64,000 nt of DNA. Source: Pseudomonas jessenii (GTDB lineage Bacteria > Pseudomonadota > Gammaproteobacteria > Pseudomonadales > Pseudomonadaceae). The notes under the pieces were generated by a model. It saw nothing but the letters and a program-made list of their open reading frames with translations. It did not search any database and had not been told where the DNA came from. A program made the position numbers and the translations under genes. This document shows, in pieces, positions 41,803-51,479 of the stretch. The DNA lies in assembly GCF_002236115.1 (NCBI RefSeq), contig NZ_NIWT01000004.1, positions 558,001 through 622,000 on the forward strand, written 5' to 3'. Position 1 is the stretch's first letter, and each line of letters begins with the position of its first letter.

Positions 41803-42725
41803 GCGATCGTCGGCAGCACGATCTCGTCGCTGCGCTGAACCCCGGCGGTGAAGGCGCGGCACAGATCGAGGAACTCGCGCATCGCCGAGGTCTGATATTT
41901 CTGTTTATGCCAGATGAAATAAAACTGTCGCGCCAGATCCAGATCCGGCGTCTCGACAGGCACCAGGCTGCCGCGGCGAAATGCGTCGCGCAAAGCCAGC
42001 CTGGAAATGCAGCCAATCCCCAAACCAGACTCCACCGCGCGTTTGATCGCTTCGGTGTGCTCAAGCTCGAGCCGGATGTTTAACGAAGTGCGGTGATGGC
42101 GCATGGCTTGATCGAAGGTCAACCGCGTGCCCGAGCCCTGTTCGCGCAGGATCCAGGCTTCGTGGCTCAACTCCTCCATGGTGGCCGTGCCACGCTTGGC
42201 CAACGGATGCTGAGGGGCGCAAAACACCACCAGTTCGTCCTCGACCCAGCTTTGCACTTCGATGTCCGGATGACTGCAGTCGCCTTCGATTAGACCCAGA
42301 TCAATTTCATAGTGGGCCACTTGCTGCACGATATTGGCAGTGTTCTGCACATGCAGCTTCACCTGGCTTTCCGGGTGGCGCTGCATGAAGCTGCCGATCA
42401 ACAATGTGGCCAGGTAATTGCCGATGGTCAGGGTCGCACCCACGGCCAGCGAGCCGAAACCGGATTTGCCATTGAGCAGGTCCTCGATTTCCTTGGCCTG
42501 GTCCAGCAGCGCCACCGCTTGTGGCAACAGCTGTTTGCCCAGGGCGTTCAGGCTCAACCGTTTGCCGGCACGGTCGAACAACTGGCAGCTGCACTGGCGC
42601 TCCAGTTCGGTGATCGAGGTGCTCGCCGCCGATTGCGAGAGGTTGAGTAGGCCCGCGGCACGGGACACACTTTCCTGCTGGGCGACGGCGACGAATACTT
42701 GAAGTTGACGGAGAGTAAATCGCAT
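41799..42725 (-). CDS. finR: LysR-type regulator FinR
   Basis: ATG 42725 gives 308 residues; the longer frame upstream reads through the divergent promoter. The N-terminal winged helix (LRQLQVFVAVAQQESVSRAA) and the C-terminal inducer-binding fold are complete. It is divergent to fpr, as in P. putida and P. aeruginosa, where FinR activates fpr under oxidative or superoxide stress. The palindromes in the intergenic region are likely binding sites. Confidence 0.9.
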   Translation of the reverse strand: MRFTLRQLQVFVAVAQQESVSRAAGLLNLSQSAASTSITELERQCSCQLFDRAGKRLSLNALGKQLLPQAVALLDQAKEIEDLLNGKSGFGSLAVGATLTIGNYLATLLIGSFMQRHPESQVKLHVQNTANIVQQVAHYEIDLGLIEGDCSHPDIEVQSWVEDELVVFCAPQHPLAKRGTATMEELSHEAWILREQGSGTRLTFDQAMRHHRTSLNIRLELEHTEAIKRAVESGLGIGCISRLALRDAFRRGSLVPVETPDLDLARQFYFIWHKQKYQTSAMREFLDLCRAFTAGVQRSDEIVLPTIA

Positions 42726-42750
42726 ATCGATATAACCGATAACCCTTATC
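42724..42750. promoter_or_regulatory. Palindromes in the finR-fpr intergenic region
   Basis: ATATCGATAT (42724-42733) and GATAACCCTTATC (42738-42750) lie next to the finR start. A LysR regulator would bind such two-fold sites to control itself and the divergent fpr. Confidence 0.5.
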
Positions 42751-42873
42751 TTAATAATCCATTTAACAGATATTGTCTCTGCCTTTAGAATGCGATGCAA
42801 TTGCGCAGAGCTGGCTTTTTTTGCAGAGCAGGCGCCGAACACGCGCAGACAAATCTCCAGGAGTCCCACGTAC

Positions 42874-43653
42874 ATGAGCAACATGAACCACGAGCGTGTC
42901 CTCAGTGTTCACCACTGGAACGACACTCTGTTCAGCTTCAAGTGCACCCGTGATCCGGGCCTGCGCTTCGAGAACGGTCAGTTCGTGATGATCGGCCTGC
43001 AACAGCCCAACGGCCGCCCGCTTATGCGCGCTTACTCGATTGCCAGCCCGAACTGGGAAGAGCATCTCGAGTTCTTCAGCATCAAGGTGCCTGATGGTCC
43101 GCTGACTTCGCAGTTGCAGCATCTGAAGGAAGGCGACGAGATCATCATCAGCAAGAAGCCTACCGGCACGCTGGTACTGGATGACTTGAAGCCTGGCAAA
43201 CATTTGTACCTGCTCAGCACCGGTACCGGTCTGGCGCCGTTCATGAGCGTCATCCAGGACCCGGAAACCTACGAGCGTTTCGAAAAAGTGATCCTGTGCC
43301 ACGGCGTGCGTTACGTCAACGAAGTCGCTTACCGCGAATTCATCACCGAGCACCTGCCGCAGAACGAATTCTTCGGCGAATCGCTGCGTGACAAGTTGAT
43401 CTACTACCCGACCGTGACCCGCGAGCCGTTCGAGAACGAAGGTCGCCTGACCGACCTGATGCGCAGCGGCAAGCTGTTCAGCGACATCGGCCTGCCACCG
43501 ATCAACCCGCAGGACGACCGCGCCATGTTGTGCGGCAGCCCGAGCATGCTCGACGAGACCAGCGAAGTGCTGAACAGCTTCGGCCTGAAGGTTTCGCCGC
43601 GGATGCGCGAGCCGGGTGATTACCTGATCGAGCGAGCGTTCGTCGAGAAGTGA
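42874..43653 (+). CDS. fpr: Ferredoxin-NADP reductase
   Basis: This 259-residue protein behind CAGGAG has the FAD-binding RAYSIASP (about 51-58), the NADP region LLSTGTGLAPFMSV and the C-terminal end FVEK typical of bacterial subclass I Fpr. It passes electrons between NADPH and ferredoxin or flavodoxin, for iron release and redox balance. It is controlled by the divergent finR. A REPIN and a terminator follow. Confidence 0.95.
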   Translation: MSNMNHERVLSVHHWNDTLFSFKCTRDPGLRFENGQFVMIGLQQPNGRPLMRAYSIASPNWEEHLEFFSIKVPDGPLTSQLQHLKEGDEIIISKKPTGTLVLDDLKPGKHLYLLSTGTGLAPFMSVIQDPETYERFEKVILCHGVRYVNEVAYREFITEHLPQNEFFGESLRDKLIYYPTVTREPFENEGRLTDLMRSGKLFSDIGLPPINPQDDRAMLCGSPSMLDETSEVLNSFGLKVSPRMREPGDYLIERAFVEK

Positions 43654-43666
43654 CCGCAGGTCACGT

Positions 43667-43766
43667 TGTAGGAGCGAGCTCGCTCGCGATGGTCGTTAAC
43701 GATAACGCGGGAAGCTTGATACCCCGCGGCGTCCTCAGGTTTTTCGCGAGCATGCTCGCTCCTACA
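43667..43766. repeat. REPIN (GTAGGAGCGAGC type)
   Basis: Two REP sequences (TGTAGGAGCGAGCTCGCTCG and its inverted partner ending GCTCGCTCCTACA) flank about 50 bases. It lies directly after fpr. REPINs are dispersed by RAYT transposases in fluorescens-group Pseudomonas. Confidence 0.85.
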
Positions 43767-43785
43767 GAAGATTTGCAGCGCATCT

Positions 43786-43825
43786 AAAAAGCCCGCATGA
43801 CCTGAGAAGGTCATGCGGGCTTTTT
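43786..43825. terminator. Bidirectional terminator between fpr and trmO
   Basis: An 18-bp perfect stem (43786-43803 with 43808-43825) with loop GAGA; arms start with A-run and end with T-run, so it works for both convergent genes. Confidence 0.92.
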
Positions 43826-43837
43826 CGTTTCCGGAGT

Positions 43838-44536
43838 TCAGACCCGCGCGGGAATGACTTCCAGGACGCGGATCAGCTCCGGTGTCGGGTAATGCCAACG
43901 CACATCCAGATCCCAGAACTGCGCGCCGTATTCCCGCTCGGGTGCAGGTATTTGATAGGCCGGGCGTGGATCTTGCGCCAGGCATTGCTCGATCAACTCA
44001 ACCAAAGGCTCCTCAAGGCGCTGAGCGTGCTCGTGAGCCTGTTGCAGCGCTGCGTCCGTCCACTGCACGGGAATCAACAGCGGCGCAGCGCTGGCGATGC
44101 TGTTGGTGGCTGTATCGATGATGTCGGCGTAAGGCACGTAGGGTTTTATGTCGAGAATCGGCGTGCCGTCCAGCAAGTCAATACCGGATATCCACAGGCG
44201 ATTGGCTTCGATCTTGTCCAGCTTGACCACGGATTGACCGATGCCATTGGGGCGGTGGGTGGCGCGGGTGGCGAACACGCCCATGGACTTGTTGCCGCCG
44301 AGGCGCGGTGGGCGGACCTTCAAGCGAGGTTTTTCTTCCAGGGCCTGGTGGAACAGGAACAGCAGCCACACGTGGCTGACCTGCTCCAGGCCTTGTACCG
44401 CGTCCCCTTGATCGAACGGAGCCACCAGTTCCAGCACGCCACGGGCAGCCGGGGCCAGTTGCGGTTGGCGCGGAATGGCGAATTTCTCCTTGAAGCAGGA
44501 GCGCACGAAGCCGATGGGGGAAACGCTGTAGGTCAT
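43838..44536 (-). CDS. trmO: tRNA t6A37 N6-methyltransferase TrmO
   Basis: This 232-residue protein (formerly TsaA/YaeB) has the SAM-binding beta-barrel with the start VSPIGFVRS, FATRATHRPNGIGQSVV and IDLLDGTPILDIKPYVPYAD. It methylates N6-threonylcarbamoyl-A37 in tRNA-Thr. It ends next to a bidirectional terminator and lies between two REPINs. Confidence 0.93.
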   Translation of the reverse strand: MTYSVSPIGFVRSCFKEKFAIPRQPQLAPAARGVLELVAPFDQGDAVQGLEQVSHVWLLFLFHQALEEKPRLKVRPPRLGGNKSMGVFATRATHRPNGIGQSVVKLDKIEANRLWISGIDLLDGTPILDIKPYVPYADIIDTATNSIASAAPLLIPVQWTDAALQQAHEHAQRLEEPLVELIEQCLAQDPRPAYQIPAPEREYGAQFWDLDVRWHYPTPELIRVLEVIPARV

Positions 44537-44614
44537 GGTTTGGGGTCGAGGTGGAATTTAAGGCAGGCATGATAACCCACACGGCCTTTGGCCCGGTGGC
44601 GCCTATCAGTCCGT

Positions 44615-44708
44615 CATCGCGGGCAAGCCACGCTCCCACAGGGTTCTCGAGCGCACACAAGATTTGTGTCCGTCTCAAAACCTGTGGGAGCGTGGCTTGC
44701 CCGCGATG
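44615..44708. repeat. REPIN (GTGGGAGCGTGGC type)
   Basis: Arms CATCGCGGGCAAGCCACGCT and the inverted partner at 44683-44708 flank about 45 bases between trmO and rhlG. It is of a different sub-type from the one after fpr. Confidence 0.85.
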
Positions 44709-44722
44709 GCCGCACCGCCGAT

Positions 44723-45493
44723 CTACAGGCTGAACCCACCATCCAGCGGAATGATATTCCCGGTCATATAAGCCCCGGCAGTACTCGCCAGGCTGATCGC
44801 CAGCGCCGCCATTTCCTCCTCGCGGCCCCAACGCTTCATCGGGATCAACGCCGTATCCTGCGCCAGCGCCTGTTCATCATTGCCGATGTGCTGGGTCATC
44901 TTGCTCGGAAACCGCCCCGGGGCGATCACGTTGACGTTGATGTGCTGGCTCACCAGTTCGCGCGCCAGAATCCTCGACAGTTGGTGCAACGCAGCCTTGC
45001 TCGGCCCGTAGGCATACGCCTGCTCGCCGAAGGAGGAAATCCCTGCCACCGATCCTATGTTGATGATCCGCGCCGGATTCGCTTCGGAACCGGCCTTGCG
45101 CAGCAGGGGCAGGAACTGCTGGATGCAGTTGAACACCGACGTCACGTTGAGCTGCATGACTTTTTCCCAGCCCTTGATCGGGTAGCTCTCCAACGGTGCG
45201 CCCCAGGTGGTGCCGGCATTGTTCACCAGGATGTCCAGATGAGTGATCTGCTCGCCCAGGCGCGTGGCCAGTTGCAGGACGCCCTCTTCGGTGGCGAGAT
45301 TCGCCGCGATGGCGCGGCAGCGGCCAAGTGCACCGAGTTCGTCAGCGGTTTGCTGGCAGGCTTCGACGTCGCGGGCGCAGACGTATACGGTGGCGCCCGC
45401 CTCGACGTAGGCCTTGGCGATCATCTTGCCGATACCACGGGTGCCGCCGGTCACCAGGGCGGTGCGGCCTTGCAGGGAAAAGTAGGGATGCAT
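44723..45493 (-). CDS. rhlG: Beta-ketoacyl reductase RhlG (SDR family)
   Basis: This 256-residue short-chain dehydrogenase has the cofactor motif TGGTRGIG (about 15-22), NNAG (about 92-95), the Ser-Tyr-Lys triad with YAYGPSKAAL and the C-terminal ITGN-like MTGNIIPLDGGF. Length and sequence agree with P. aeruginosa RhlG, an NADPH-dependent 3-oxoacyl reductase linked to rhamnolipid and PHA precursors. No other rhamnolipid gene is nearby, so its role here may be general. Confidence 0.85.
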   Translation of the reverse strand: MHPYFSLQGRTALVTGGTRGIGKMIAKAYVEAGATVYVCARDVEACQQTADELGALGRCRAIAANLATEEGVLQLATRLGEQITHLDILVNNAGTTWGAPLESYPIKGWEKVMQLNVTSVFNCIQQFLPLLRKAGSEANPARIINIGSVAGISSFGEQAYAYGPSKAALHQLSRILARELVSQHINVNVIAPGRFPSKMTQHIGNDEQALAQDTALIPMKRWGREEEMAALAISLASTAGAYMTGNIIPLDGGFSL

Positions 45494-45587
45494 GGCGAAT
45501 CCTGAGAACTGAGGTCTTTACACCCTAGTCGTCAGTTGCGGTCAGCGGAGCCACTATTTTTACGCGGAATAGGGTGGCATTCGGTCC

Positions 45588-45687
45588 TGTAGGAGCTGGC
45601 TTGCCAGCGAAGGATGAGAGACCGCCGCGTTCATCCAGTCAGCACGCGTTATCGTTTGCGACCATCGCTGGCAAGCCAGCTCCTACA
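45588..45687. repeat. REPIN (GTAGGAGCTGGC type)
   Basis: Inverted REP arms TGTAGGAGCTGGCTTGCCAG and its partner at 45663-45687 flank about 50 bases, between rhlG and the DUF1456 gene. Confidence 0.85.
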
Positions 45688-45708
45688 GAAAACAGATGTG
45701 TCTCGAGC

Positions 45709-46179
45709 TTACTGCGGGCGCACTCGCAGGGTCAGGCCCTTGAGGAAATTGCGCAGCAACTGGTCGCCGCACGGGCGATAGTTGGTGTGACCGAACTTGC
45801 GGAACAGTGCGCTCAGTTCAGGCTTGGACACCGGAAACTCGGCAGCCTTGAGGATCGCGTGCATGTCGTCTTCTTTGAGCTCGAACGCCACCCGCAGCTT
45901 TTTCAGGATGATGTTATTGGTCACCGGCACTTCGATCGGCTGCGGCGGGCGGCTTTCGTCCTTGCCGCGCTTGAAGATCACCAGGCCGTCGAGGAAGTGC
46001 GCCATGACTTCGTCCGGGCAGCGTACGAAACCTTCCTCGTCTTCCTCTTTCTTGTCGAGGTAGGTCAACAGGTCCGGCAGGGTCACGTCCAGGCCGCCGA
46101 GCTTGATGATCTCGATGACTTTCTTGTCGCTGATGTCGAGCATGTAGCGCACGCTGCGCAGTACGTCGTTATGAATCAT
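45709..46179 (-). CDS. DUF1456 family protein (YehS-like)
   Basis: At 156 residues it equals E. coli YehS. Two related helical halves start with HNDVLRSVRYMLDISDKKVI and TNNIILKKLRVAFELKEDDM. Function is unknown. It stands upstream of a REPIN and downstream of the pseudouridine synthase gene on the same strand, with 75 bases between. Confidence 0.9.
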   Translation of the reverse strand: MIHNDVLRSVRYMLDISDKKVIEIIKLGGLDVTLPDLLTYLDKKEEDEEGFVRCPDEVMAHFLDGLVIFKRGKDESRPPQPIEVPVTNNIILKKLRVAFELKEDDMHAILKAAEFPVSKPELSALFRKFGHTNYRPCGDQLLRNFLKGLTLRVRPQ

Positions 46180-46254
46180 GTGTGCAGTCCTGATATTCAG
46201 CTGTGGGCGTCGCGGCCAGGCGCGGCGCCGAAATGGATGGCGGCGAGAAAAGCC

Positions 46255-46965
46255 TTAGAACTTCTCTTTGCCGGACAGATAGCGCCATTGCCCCACCGGC
46301 ACTTTGCCGATGGACACGCCGCCGATGCGAATGCGGCGGATACCGACGACCTTGAGGCCGACCGCCTGGCAGAGCAGGGCGATGATGCCCGGCTGCGGGT
46401 TCTTCATGGCAAAGCGCAGACGGTTCTCGTTCTGCCAGCTGGCCTTGACCGCCGGCAACTCCTTGCCCTTGTAGGTCAGACCGTGGTTCAGGCGGTTCAG
46501 GCCGTGGGCCACCATCTCGCCTTCAACCTCGACCACATACTCTTGCTCGATCTTGCTGGAGTCGGCGGTGAGTTTGCGCAGGATTTTCCAGTCCTGGGTG
46601 AACACCAGCAGCCCGCTGGCGTTGGCCTGCAGGTCGGTGCTGGCGGTCAGGCGCAGGAAGTGCCCGCGCAACGGGCGCTTGCCGTAGCGGTGCTCTTCGC
46701 TCAGGGTCTCGGCGCCGAGGGTGGCCAAGGCGGTGTCTGCGTCCATGCCTGCGGGCACATTGAGCAGCAGGGTCACCGGTTCCGGCGCAGTGGCCTTGGC
46801 TTCTGGATCAAGCTCGACTTTCTGGGTGTCGACCTTGAATTGCGGCTCGTCGATGACCACACCGTCGACGGTGACCCAGCCGCCCTCGATGAACAGCTCA
46901 GCCTCCCGACGGGAACAGCCGACGAGTTCGATGAGGCGTTTGGAGAGACGAATCGGGTCAGTCAT
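46255..46965 (-). CDS. rRNA pseudouridine synthase (RsuA/RluF-type)
   Basis: ATG 46965 gives 236 residues. An S4-like RNA-binding domain (about 5-55, RLSKRLIELVGCSRREAELF) precedes the catalytic domain, where Asp in ASTDLQANASGLLVF replaces the usual GRLD context but keeps the Asp. The end VGIRRIRIGGVSIGKVPVGQWR is typical. It would isomerise one uridine in 23S or 16S rRNA; which one is not clear. An upstream extension of the frame lacks a start site. Confidence 0.85.
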   Translation of the reverse strand: MTDPIRLSKRLIELVGCSRREAELFIEGGWVTVDGVVIDEPQFKVDTQKVELDPEAKATAPEPVTLLLNVPAGMDADTALATLGAETLSEEHRYGKRPLRGHFLRLTASTDLQANASGLLVFTQDWKILRKLTADSSKIEQEYVVEVEGEMVAHGLNRLNHGLTYKGKELPAVKASWQNENRLRFAMKNPQPGIIALLCQAVGLKVVGIRRIRIGGVSIGKVPVGQWRYLSGKEKF

Positions 46966-47048
46966 GTCAGGGCCGTAACAAAAAGGGGGTGGGCATTGTA
47001 CCTGCCTGGCGCCGGTTAATCCCGGTTCCATTTACGCGCAGTGCTTTT

Positions 47049-47162
47049 TGTAGGAGCTGGCTTGCCAGCGATGGATTCAAGAGCACCGCGTTCTTCTGAA
47101 ATAGCGCGTTATCGTTCACCACCATCGCTGCGATGCGGCGACCCGACAAGCCAGCTCCTACA
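47049..47162. repeat. REPIN with an altered right arm
   Basis: The left arm TGTAGGAGCTGGCTTGCCAG is standard. The right arm carries an additional GCGATGCGGCGACCCGAC-like insert between CATCGCT and AAGCCAGCTCCTACA. It lies between the pseudouridine synthase and GNAT genes. Confidence 0.8.
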
Positions 47163-47177
47163 GATGTCCGTGTTGTA

Positions 47178-47651
47178 TCAGCCATGTTGGGAATGTTTCT
47201 GGGCCCGGCGCAAACGCATGTGCAACAACGGATACGGCTGGCCCATGCCATCGACCTCCGAACGACCGATGACCTCGAAGCCTTGCTTGAAGTAAAAGCC
47301 GAGGGCTTGCGGGTTCTGCTCGTTGACGTCCAGTTCGTCGGCGTTCAGGTGTTCCAGGGCATAGTGCAACAATTTCTTGCCCAGGCCCTGGCCGCGATAG
47401 TCGGGGTCGATGAAGAGCATTTCGATCTTGCCGGCCGCGACGCCGGCGAATCCGGTGATGCGCTGGTTCGAATCCTTGGTGCAGATCAGCATCACCGCAT
47501 CGAGGTAGCGGGTCAGCACCAGGTTCTTCAGCAGTTCGATGTAGCTGTCTGGCAGAAAGTCGTGGGTGGCGCGTACCGAGGCCTCCCAGACCCGGGTCAA
47601 TTCTTCGTAGTCGCCGAGTTTCGGCGTGTGGATGACCGAATGCTGACGCAT
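47178..47651 (-). CDS. GNAT family N-acetyltransferase
   Basis: ATG 47651 gives 157 residues. Motif A is IEMLFIDPDYRGQGLGKKLL (about 77-96), which binds acetyl-CoA, followed by ELDVNEQNPQALGFYFKQGF. Substrate is unknown. The frame continues upstream but would cross the rimO terminator. Confidence 0.85.
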   Translation of the reverse strand: MRQHSVIHTPKLGDYEELTRVWEASVRATHDFLPDSYIELLKNLVLTRYLDAVMLICTKDSNQRITGFAGVAAGKIEMLFIDPDYRGQGLGKKLLHYALEHLNADELDVNEQNPQALGFYFKQGFEVIGRSEVDGMGQPYPLLHMRLRRAQKHSQHG

Positions 47652-47711
47652 GCCCGTCTGCCTCTTATGCAGTGGTTGATAGGAATCCTTCCATGTGCAA
47701 ACGATAGCCGT

Positions 47712-47748
47712 AAAAAAGCCCCGCATCTCGTCAAGAGAGCGGGGCTTT
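47712..47748 (-). terminator. Terminator of rimO
   Basis: Stem AAAGCCCCGC / GCGGGGCTTT with inner TCTC/GAGA pair; the A-run at 47712-47717 reads as a U-tract on the minus strand, 15 bases after rimO. Confidence 0.85.
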
Positions 47749-47763
47749 GCGTATTTTTTGCGT

Positions 47764-49101
47764 TTAGATCTGTTCAGCCCACAGATCGTATTCGTCGGCG
47801 TCGGTCACTTTGCACCAGACCTTGTCGCCCGGCTTGAGGTTGCTGCCGTTGTCGATGAACACGTTGCCGTCGATCTCCGGGGCATCGAAGAAGCAGCGGC
47901 CGACCGCGCCTTGCTCGTCGACTTCATCGACCAGCACTTCGATCTCACGGCCGATGCGCATTTGCAGACGCGCCGAGCTGATGGCCTGCTGGTGCGCCAT
48001 GAAGCGCTCCCAGCGGTCCTGCTTGATGTCGTCCGGGACGACTTCCAGGTCCAGGTCATTGGCCGGTGCGCCTTCAACCGGCGAGTACTGGAAGCAGCCG
48101 ACGCGGTCGAGCTGGGCTTCGGTCAGCCAGTTCAGCAGGTACTGGAAGTCTTCTTCGGTCTCGCCCGGGAAGCCGACGATGAAGGTCGAACGGATGATCA
48201 GGTCCGGGCAGATTTCGCGCCAGTTCTTGATCCGCGCCAGGGTCTTGTCTTCGAACGCCGGGCGTTTCATCGACTTGAGCACTTTCGGGCTGGCGTGCTG
48301 GAACGGGATGTCCAGGTACGGCAGGATCTTGCCGGCGGCCATCAGCGGGATCAGCTCGTCAACGTGCGGGTACGGGTAAACGTAGTGCAGGCGAACCCAG
48401 ACGCCGAGGGTGCTCAGGGCTTCGCAGAGTTCGGTCATGCGGGTTTTCACCGGCGCGCCGTTCCAGAAACCGGTGCGGTATTTCACGTCGACGCCGTAGG
48501 CGCTGGTGTCCTGGGAGATCACCAACAGCTCTTTGACGCCGGACTTGACCAGACGCTGGGCCTCGTCGAGCACATCACCCACCGGGCGGCTGACCAGTTT
48601 GCCGCGCATCGACGGGATGATGCAGAAGCTGCAGCTGTGGTTGCAGCCTTCGGAAATCTTCAGGTAGGCATAGTGGCGCGGGGTCAGCTTGATGCCTTGT
48701 GGCGGCACCAGGTCGATCAGCGGGTTGTGGTCCTGGCGCGGCGGCACGACTTCGTGCACGGCATTGACCACTTGCTCGTACTGCTGCGGGCCGGTCACCG
48801 CCAGCACGCTCGGGTGTACGTTGCGAATGTTGCCTTCTTCGACGCCCATGCAGCCGGTCACGATGACCTTGCCGTTTTCCTTGATGGCTTCGCCAATCAC
48901 TTCCAGGGACTCGGCCTTGGCCGAATCGATGAAGCCGCAAGTGTTGACTACCACGACATCGGCGTCCTGGTAGGTGGACACCACGTCATAGCCTTCCATG
49001 CGCAGCTGGGTAAGGATGCGCTCGGAGTCGACCAGTGCTTTGGGGCAACCCAGGGATACGAAGCCAACCTTTGGATTGGCCGGCGCAGGAGTGGTGGACA
49101 T
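47764..49101 (-). CDS. rimO: Ribosomal protein S12 methylthiotransferase
   Basis: This 445-residue radical SAM enzyme has an N-terminal UPF0004 domain with three Cys, the radical SAM motif CNHSCSFC (about 149-156) and a C-terminal TRAM domain. It adds a methylthio group to Asp89 of S12. It is preceded by a 290-base gap without a supported gene and followed by a terminator. Confidence 0.96.
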   Translation of the reverse strand: MSTTPAPANPKVGFVSLGCPKALVDSERILTQLRMEGYDVVSTYQDADVVVVNTCGFIDSAKAESLEVIGEAIKENGKVIVTGCMGVEEGNIRNVHPSVLAVTGPQQYEQVVNAVHEVVPPRQDHNPLIDLVPPQGIKLTPRHYAYLKISEGCNHSCSFCIIPSMRGKLVSRPVGDVLDEAQRLVKSGVKELLVISQDTSAYGVDVKYRTGFWNGAPVKTRMTELCEALSTLGVWVRLHYVYPYPHVDELIPLMAAGKILPYLDIPFQHASPKVLKSMKRPAFEDKTLARIKNWREICPDLIIRSTFIVGFPGETEEDFQYLLNWLTEAQLDRVGCFQYSPVEGAPANDLDLEVVPDDIKQDRWERFMAHQQAISSARLQMRIGREIEVLVDEVDEQGAVGRCFFDAPEIDGNVFIDNGSNLKPGDKVWCKVTDADEYDLWAEQI

Positions 49102-49394
49102 GTCTAACCTCGGTGTTTTGTGACGCCGTTTGCCGGGCAGGGCAAAACCGACGGACGGGCGCTTGAACTGCGCCTCTGATCAAAAAGTGCGCAATTCTAG
49201 CGATGAGTCGTTCACTTGACCAGCTTTATGCGGGGAAATACGACGAGTGCTGCGCTATGCTTCGCGCCGTTACGCCTTACAGATTTTTTACTGTCAACAA
49301 AACGTCTGTAACGTGAAGTAAAACAGCGCATGCTGCACGACAAAGCATAGTGCTTCTTTCAAAGAAGCCCGGGTCTGAGAAGTAGGAGTGGTGG

Positions 49395-51296
49395 ATGGGT
49401 CAGGCAAGTAGTCAGGCTACCGATGCCGAGCATTCGGCGGTGAAGCCGATCGGCATGCTGGTCGCGGCAGTCGGGGTGGTTTATGGCGATATCGGCACCA
49501 GTCCGTTGTACACCCTGAAGGAAGTATTTTCCGGAGGCTATGGCGTGCCGGTCAACCATGACGGGGTGCTGGGGATTCTTGCGCTCATTTTCTGGTCGCT
49601 GATCTGGGTCGTGTCGATCAAGTACATGATGTTCGTGCTGCGCGCCGACAACCAGGGCGAAGGCGGGATCATGGCCTTGACCGCACTGGCCCGGCGGGCG
49701 GCGGCGGGGCATGCCAAATTGCGCATGTTGCTGGTGGTCTGCGGACTGATCGGCGCGGCATTGTTCTATGGCGACAGCATGATCACCCCGGCGATCTCCG
49801 TACTGTCGGCGATTGAAGGCCTGGGGCTGGCGTTCGAAGGTATCGACCATTGGGTCGTGCCGCTGTCGCTGGTGGTGCTGGTCGCGCTGTTTCTGATCCA
49901 GCGTCACGGCACGGCGCGCATCGGCATTCTGTTCGGGCCGATCATGGTCACCTGGTTCCTCGTGCTGGGTGCATTGGGCGTCTATGGCATCAGCCAGCAT
50001 CCGGAAGTCCTGGAAGCGATGAACCCGATGTGGGGCGTACGTTTCTTCATGGTCCATCCGGGAATGGGCGTGACGATTCTCGGCGCCGTGGTGCTGGCAT
50101 TGACCGGTGCCGAAGCGCTGTACGCGGACATGGGCCACTTCGGCCGCAAGCCGATCGCACGTGCGTGGTTCATCCTTGTACTGCCGGCGCTGGTGCTGAA
50201 CTACTTCGGCCAGGGCGCGCTGCTGCTAGGTGATCCGGAAGCGGCCCGTAACCCCTTCTACCTGCTGGCGCCGAGCTGGGCGTTGATCCCGCTGGTCGGC
50301 CTGTCGACCCTGGCCACGGTGATTGCCTCGCAAGCGGTGATTTCCGGTGCGTTCTCCCTGACCCGCCAGGCGATCCAGCTCGGTTACATTCCGCGCATGC
50401 ACATCCGACACACTTCCAGTGCCGAACAGGGCCAGATCTACATCGGTGCGGTGAACTGGGCGTTGATGGTCGGCGTGATCCTGTTGGTGATCGGTTTCGA
50501 ATCCTCCGGCGCCCTGGCCTCGGCCTACGGCGTGGCAGTGACGGGCACCATGCTGATGACCACCATCCTGGTGTCGGCGGTGATGCTGCTGCTGTGGAAG
50601 TGGCCACCAATCTTCGCGGTTCCGATATTGTTCGGCTTCCTGTTGGTCGATGGTCTGTACTTCGCCGCCAACGTGCCGAAAATCGTTCAGGGCGGTGCAT
50701 TCCCGGTGATCGCGGGTTTCGCGCTGTTTGTGCTGATGACCACCTGGAAGCGCGGCAAGCAGTTGCTGGTCGAGCGTATCGATGAGGGTGGATTGCCGCT
50801 GCCGATCTTCATCAGCAGCATTGCCGTACAACCACCCCATCGTGTTCAGGGCACCGCCGTGTTCCTGACGGCACGGCCGGATGCCGTGCCCCACGCGCTG
50901 TTGCACAACCTGCTGCATAACCAGGTACTGCACGAGCAAGTGGTGCTGCTGACGGTAGTGTACGAAGACATCCCGCGGGTGCCGCCGAATCGGCGCTTCG
51001 AGGTCGACTCCTATGGCGAAGGGTTCTTCCGGGTCATCCTGCATTTCGGCTTCACCGATGAGCCGGACGTACCGCAGGCGCTGAAGCTGTGTCATCTCGA
51101 TGAGCTGGATTTCAGCCCCATGCGCACCACGTACTTCCTCAGCCGCGAAACGGTCATCGCCTCCAAGCTCGAAGGCATGTCGCGCTGGCGCGAGGCGCTG
51201 TTTGCGTTCATGTTGCAGAACGCCAACGGCAACCTGCGTTTCTTTAATCTGCCGCTGAACCGGGTGATTGAATTGGGGACGCAGGTCGAAATGTAA
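49395..51296 (+). CDS. kup: Potassium transporter Kup
   Basis: This 633-residue protein has about 12 membrane segments. The conserved [19 protein letters not shown] (about 27-45) and [21 protein letters not shown] are diagnostic for KUP/HAK/KT transporters. A hydrophilic C-terminal domain occupies the last ~150 residues. It imports K+ with protons at low external K+. The gene is single, followed by a REPIN and a terminator. Confidence 0.96.
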   Translation: MGQASSQATDAEHSAVKPIGMLVAAVGVVYGDIGTSPLYTLKEVFSGGYGVPVNHDGVLGILALIFWSLIWVVSIKYMMFVLRADNQGEGGIMALTALARRAAAGHAKLRMLLVVCGLIGAALFYGDSMITPAISVLSAIEGLGLAFEGIDHWVVPLSLVVLVALFLIQRHGTARIGILFGPIMVTWFLVLGALGVYGISQHPEVLEAMNPMWGVRFFMVHPGMGVTILGAVVLALTGAEALYADMGHFGRKPIARAWFILVLPALVLNYFGQGALLLGDPEAARNPFYLLAPSWALIPLVGLSTLATVIASQAVISGAFSLTRQAIQLGYIPRMHIRHTSSAEQGQIYIGAVNWALMVGVILLVIGFESSGALASAYGVAVTGTMLMTTILVSAVMLLLWKWPPIFAVPILFGFLLVDGLYFAANVPKIVQGGAFPVIAGFALFVLMTTWKRGKQLLVERIDEGGLPLPIFISSIAVQPPHRVQGTAVFLTARPDAVPHALLHNLLHNQVLHEQVVLLTVVYEDIPRVPPNRRFEVDSYGEGFFRVILHFGFTDEPDVPQALKLCHLDELDFSPMRTTYFLSRETVIASKLEGMSRWREALFAFMLQNANGNLRFFNLPLNRVIELGTQVEM

Positions 51297-51305
51297 ACCT
51301 TATCC

Positions 51306-51405
51306 TGTAGGAGCGAGCTTGCTCGCGATGGTCTCAAATGCACCGCGTTTATTCAGGATTTCCGCGTCATCGTTGACGTCCATCGCGAGCAAGCTCGCTC
51401 CTACA
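51306..51405. repeat. REPIN (GTAGGAGCGAGC type)
   Basis: Arms TGTAGGAGCGAGCTTGCTCG and the inverted partner at 51381-51405 flank about 50 bases downstream of kup. Confidence 0.88.
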
Positions 51406-51425
51406 GTGTGTTGTGGTGTTGAATG

Positions 51426-51463
51426 AAAAAGCCCCCGCTATCGTGAGATGGCGAGGGCTTTTC
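51426..51463. terminator. Bidirectional terminator between kup and the VirJ-like gene
   Basis: Stem AAAAAGCCCCCGC... / ...GCGAGGGCTTTT with loop GTGA, with A-run on one side and T-run on the other. Confidence 0.85.
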
Positions 51464-51479
51464 TTCAACGAGGCTCAGA

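Noticed and set aside
47695-49107. A 470-codon + strand frame opposite rimO.
   Set aside because: It mirrors the rimO codons; rimO carries all family motifs.
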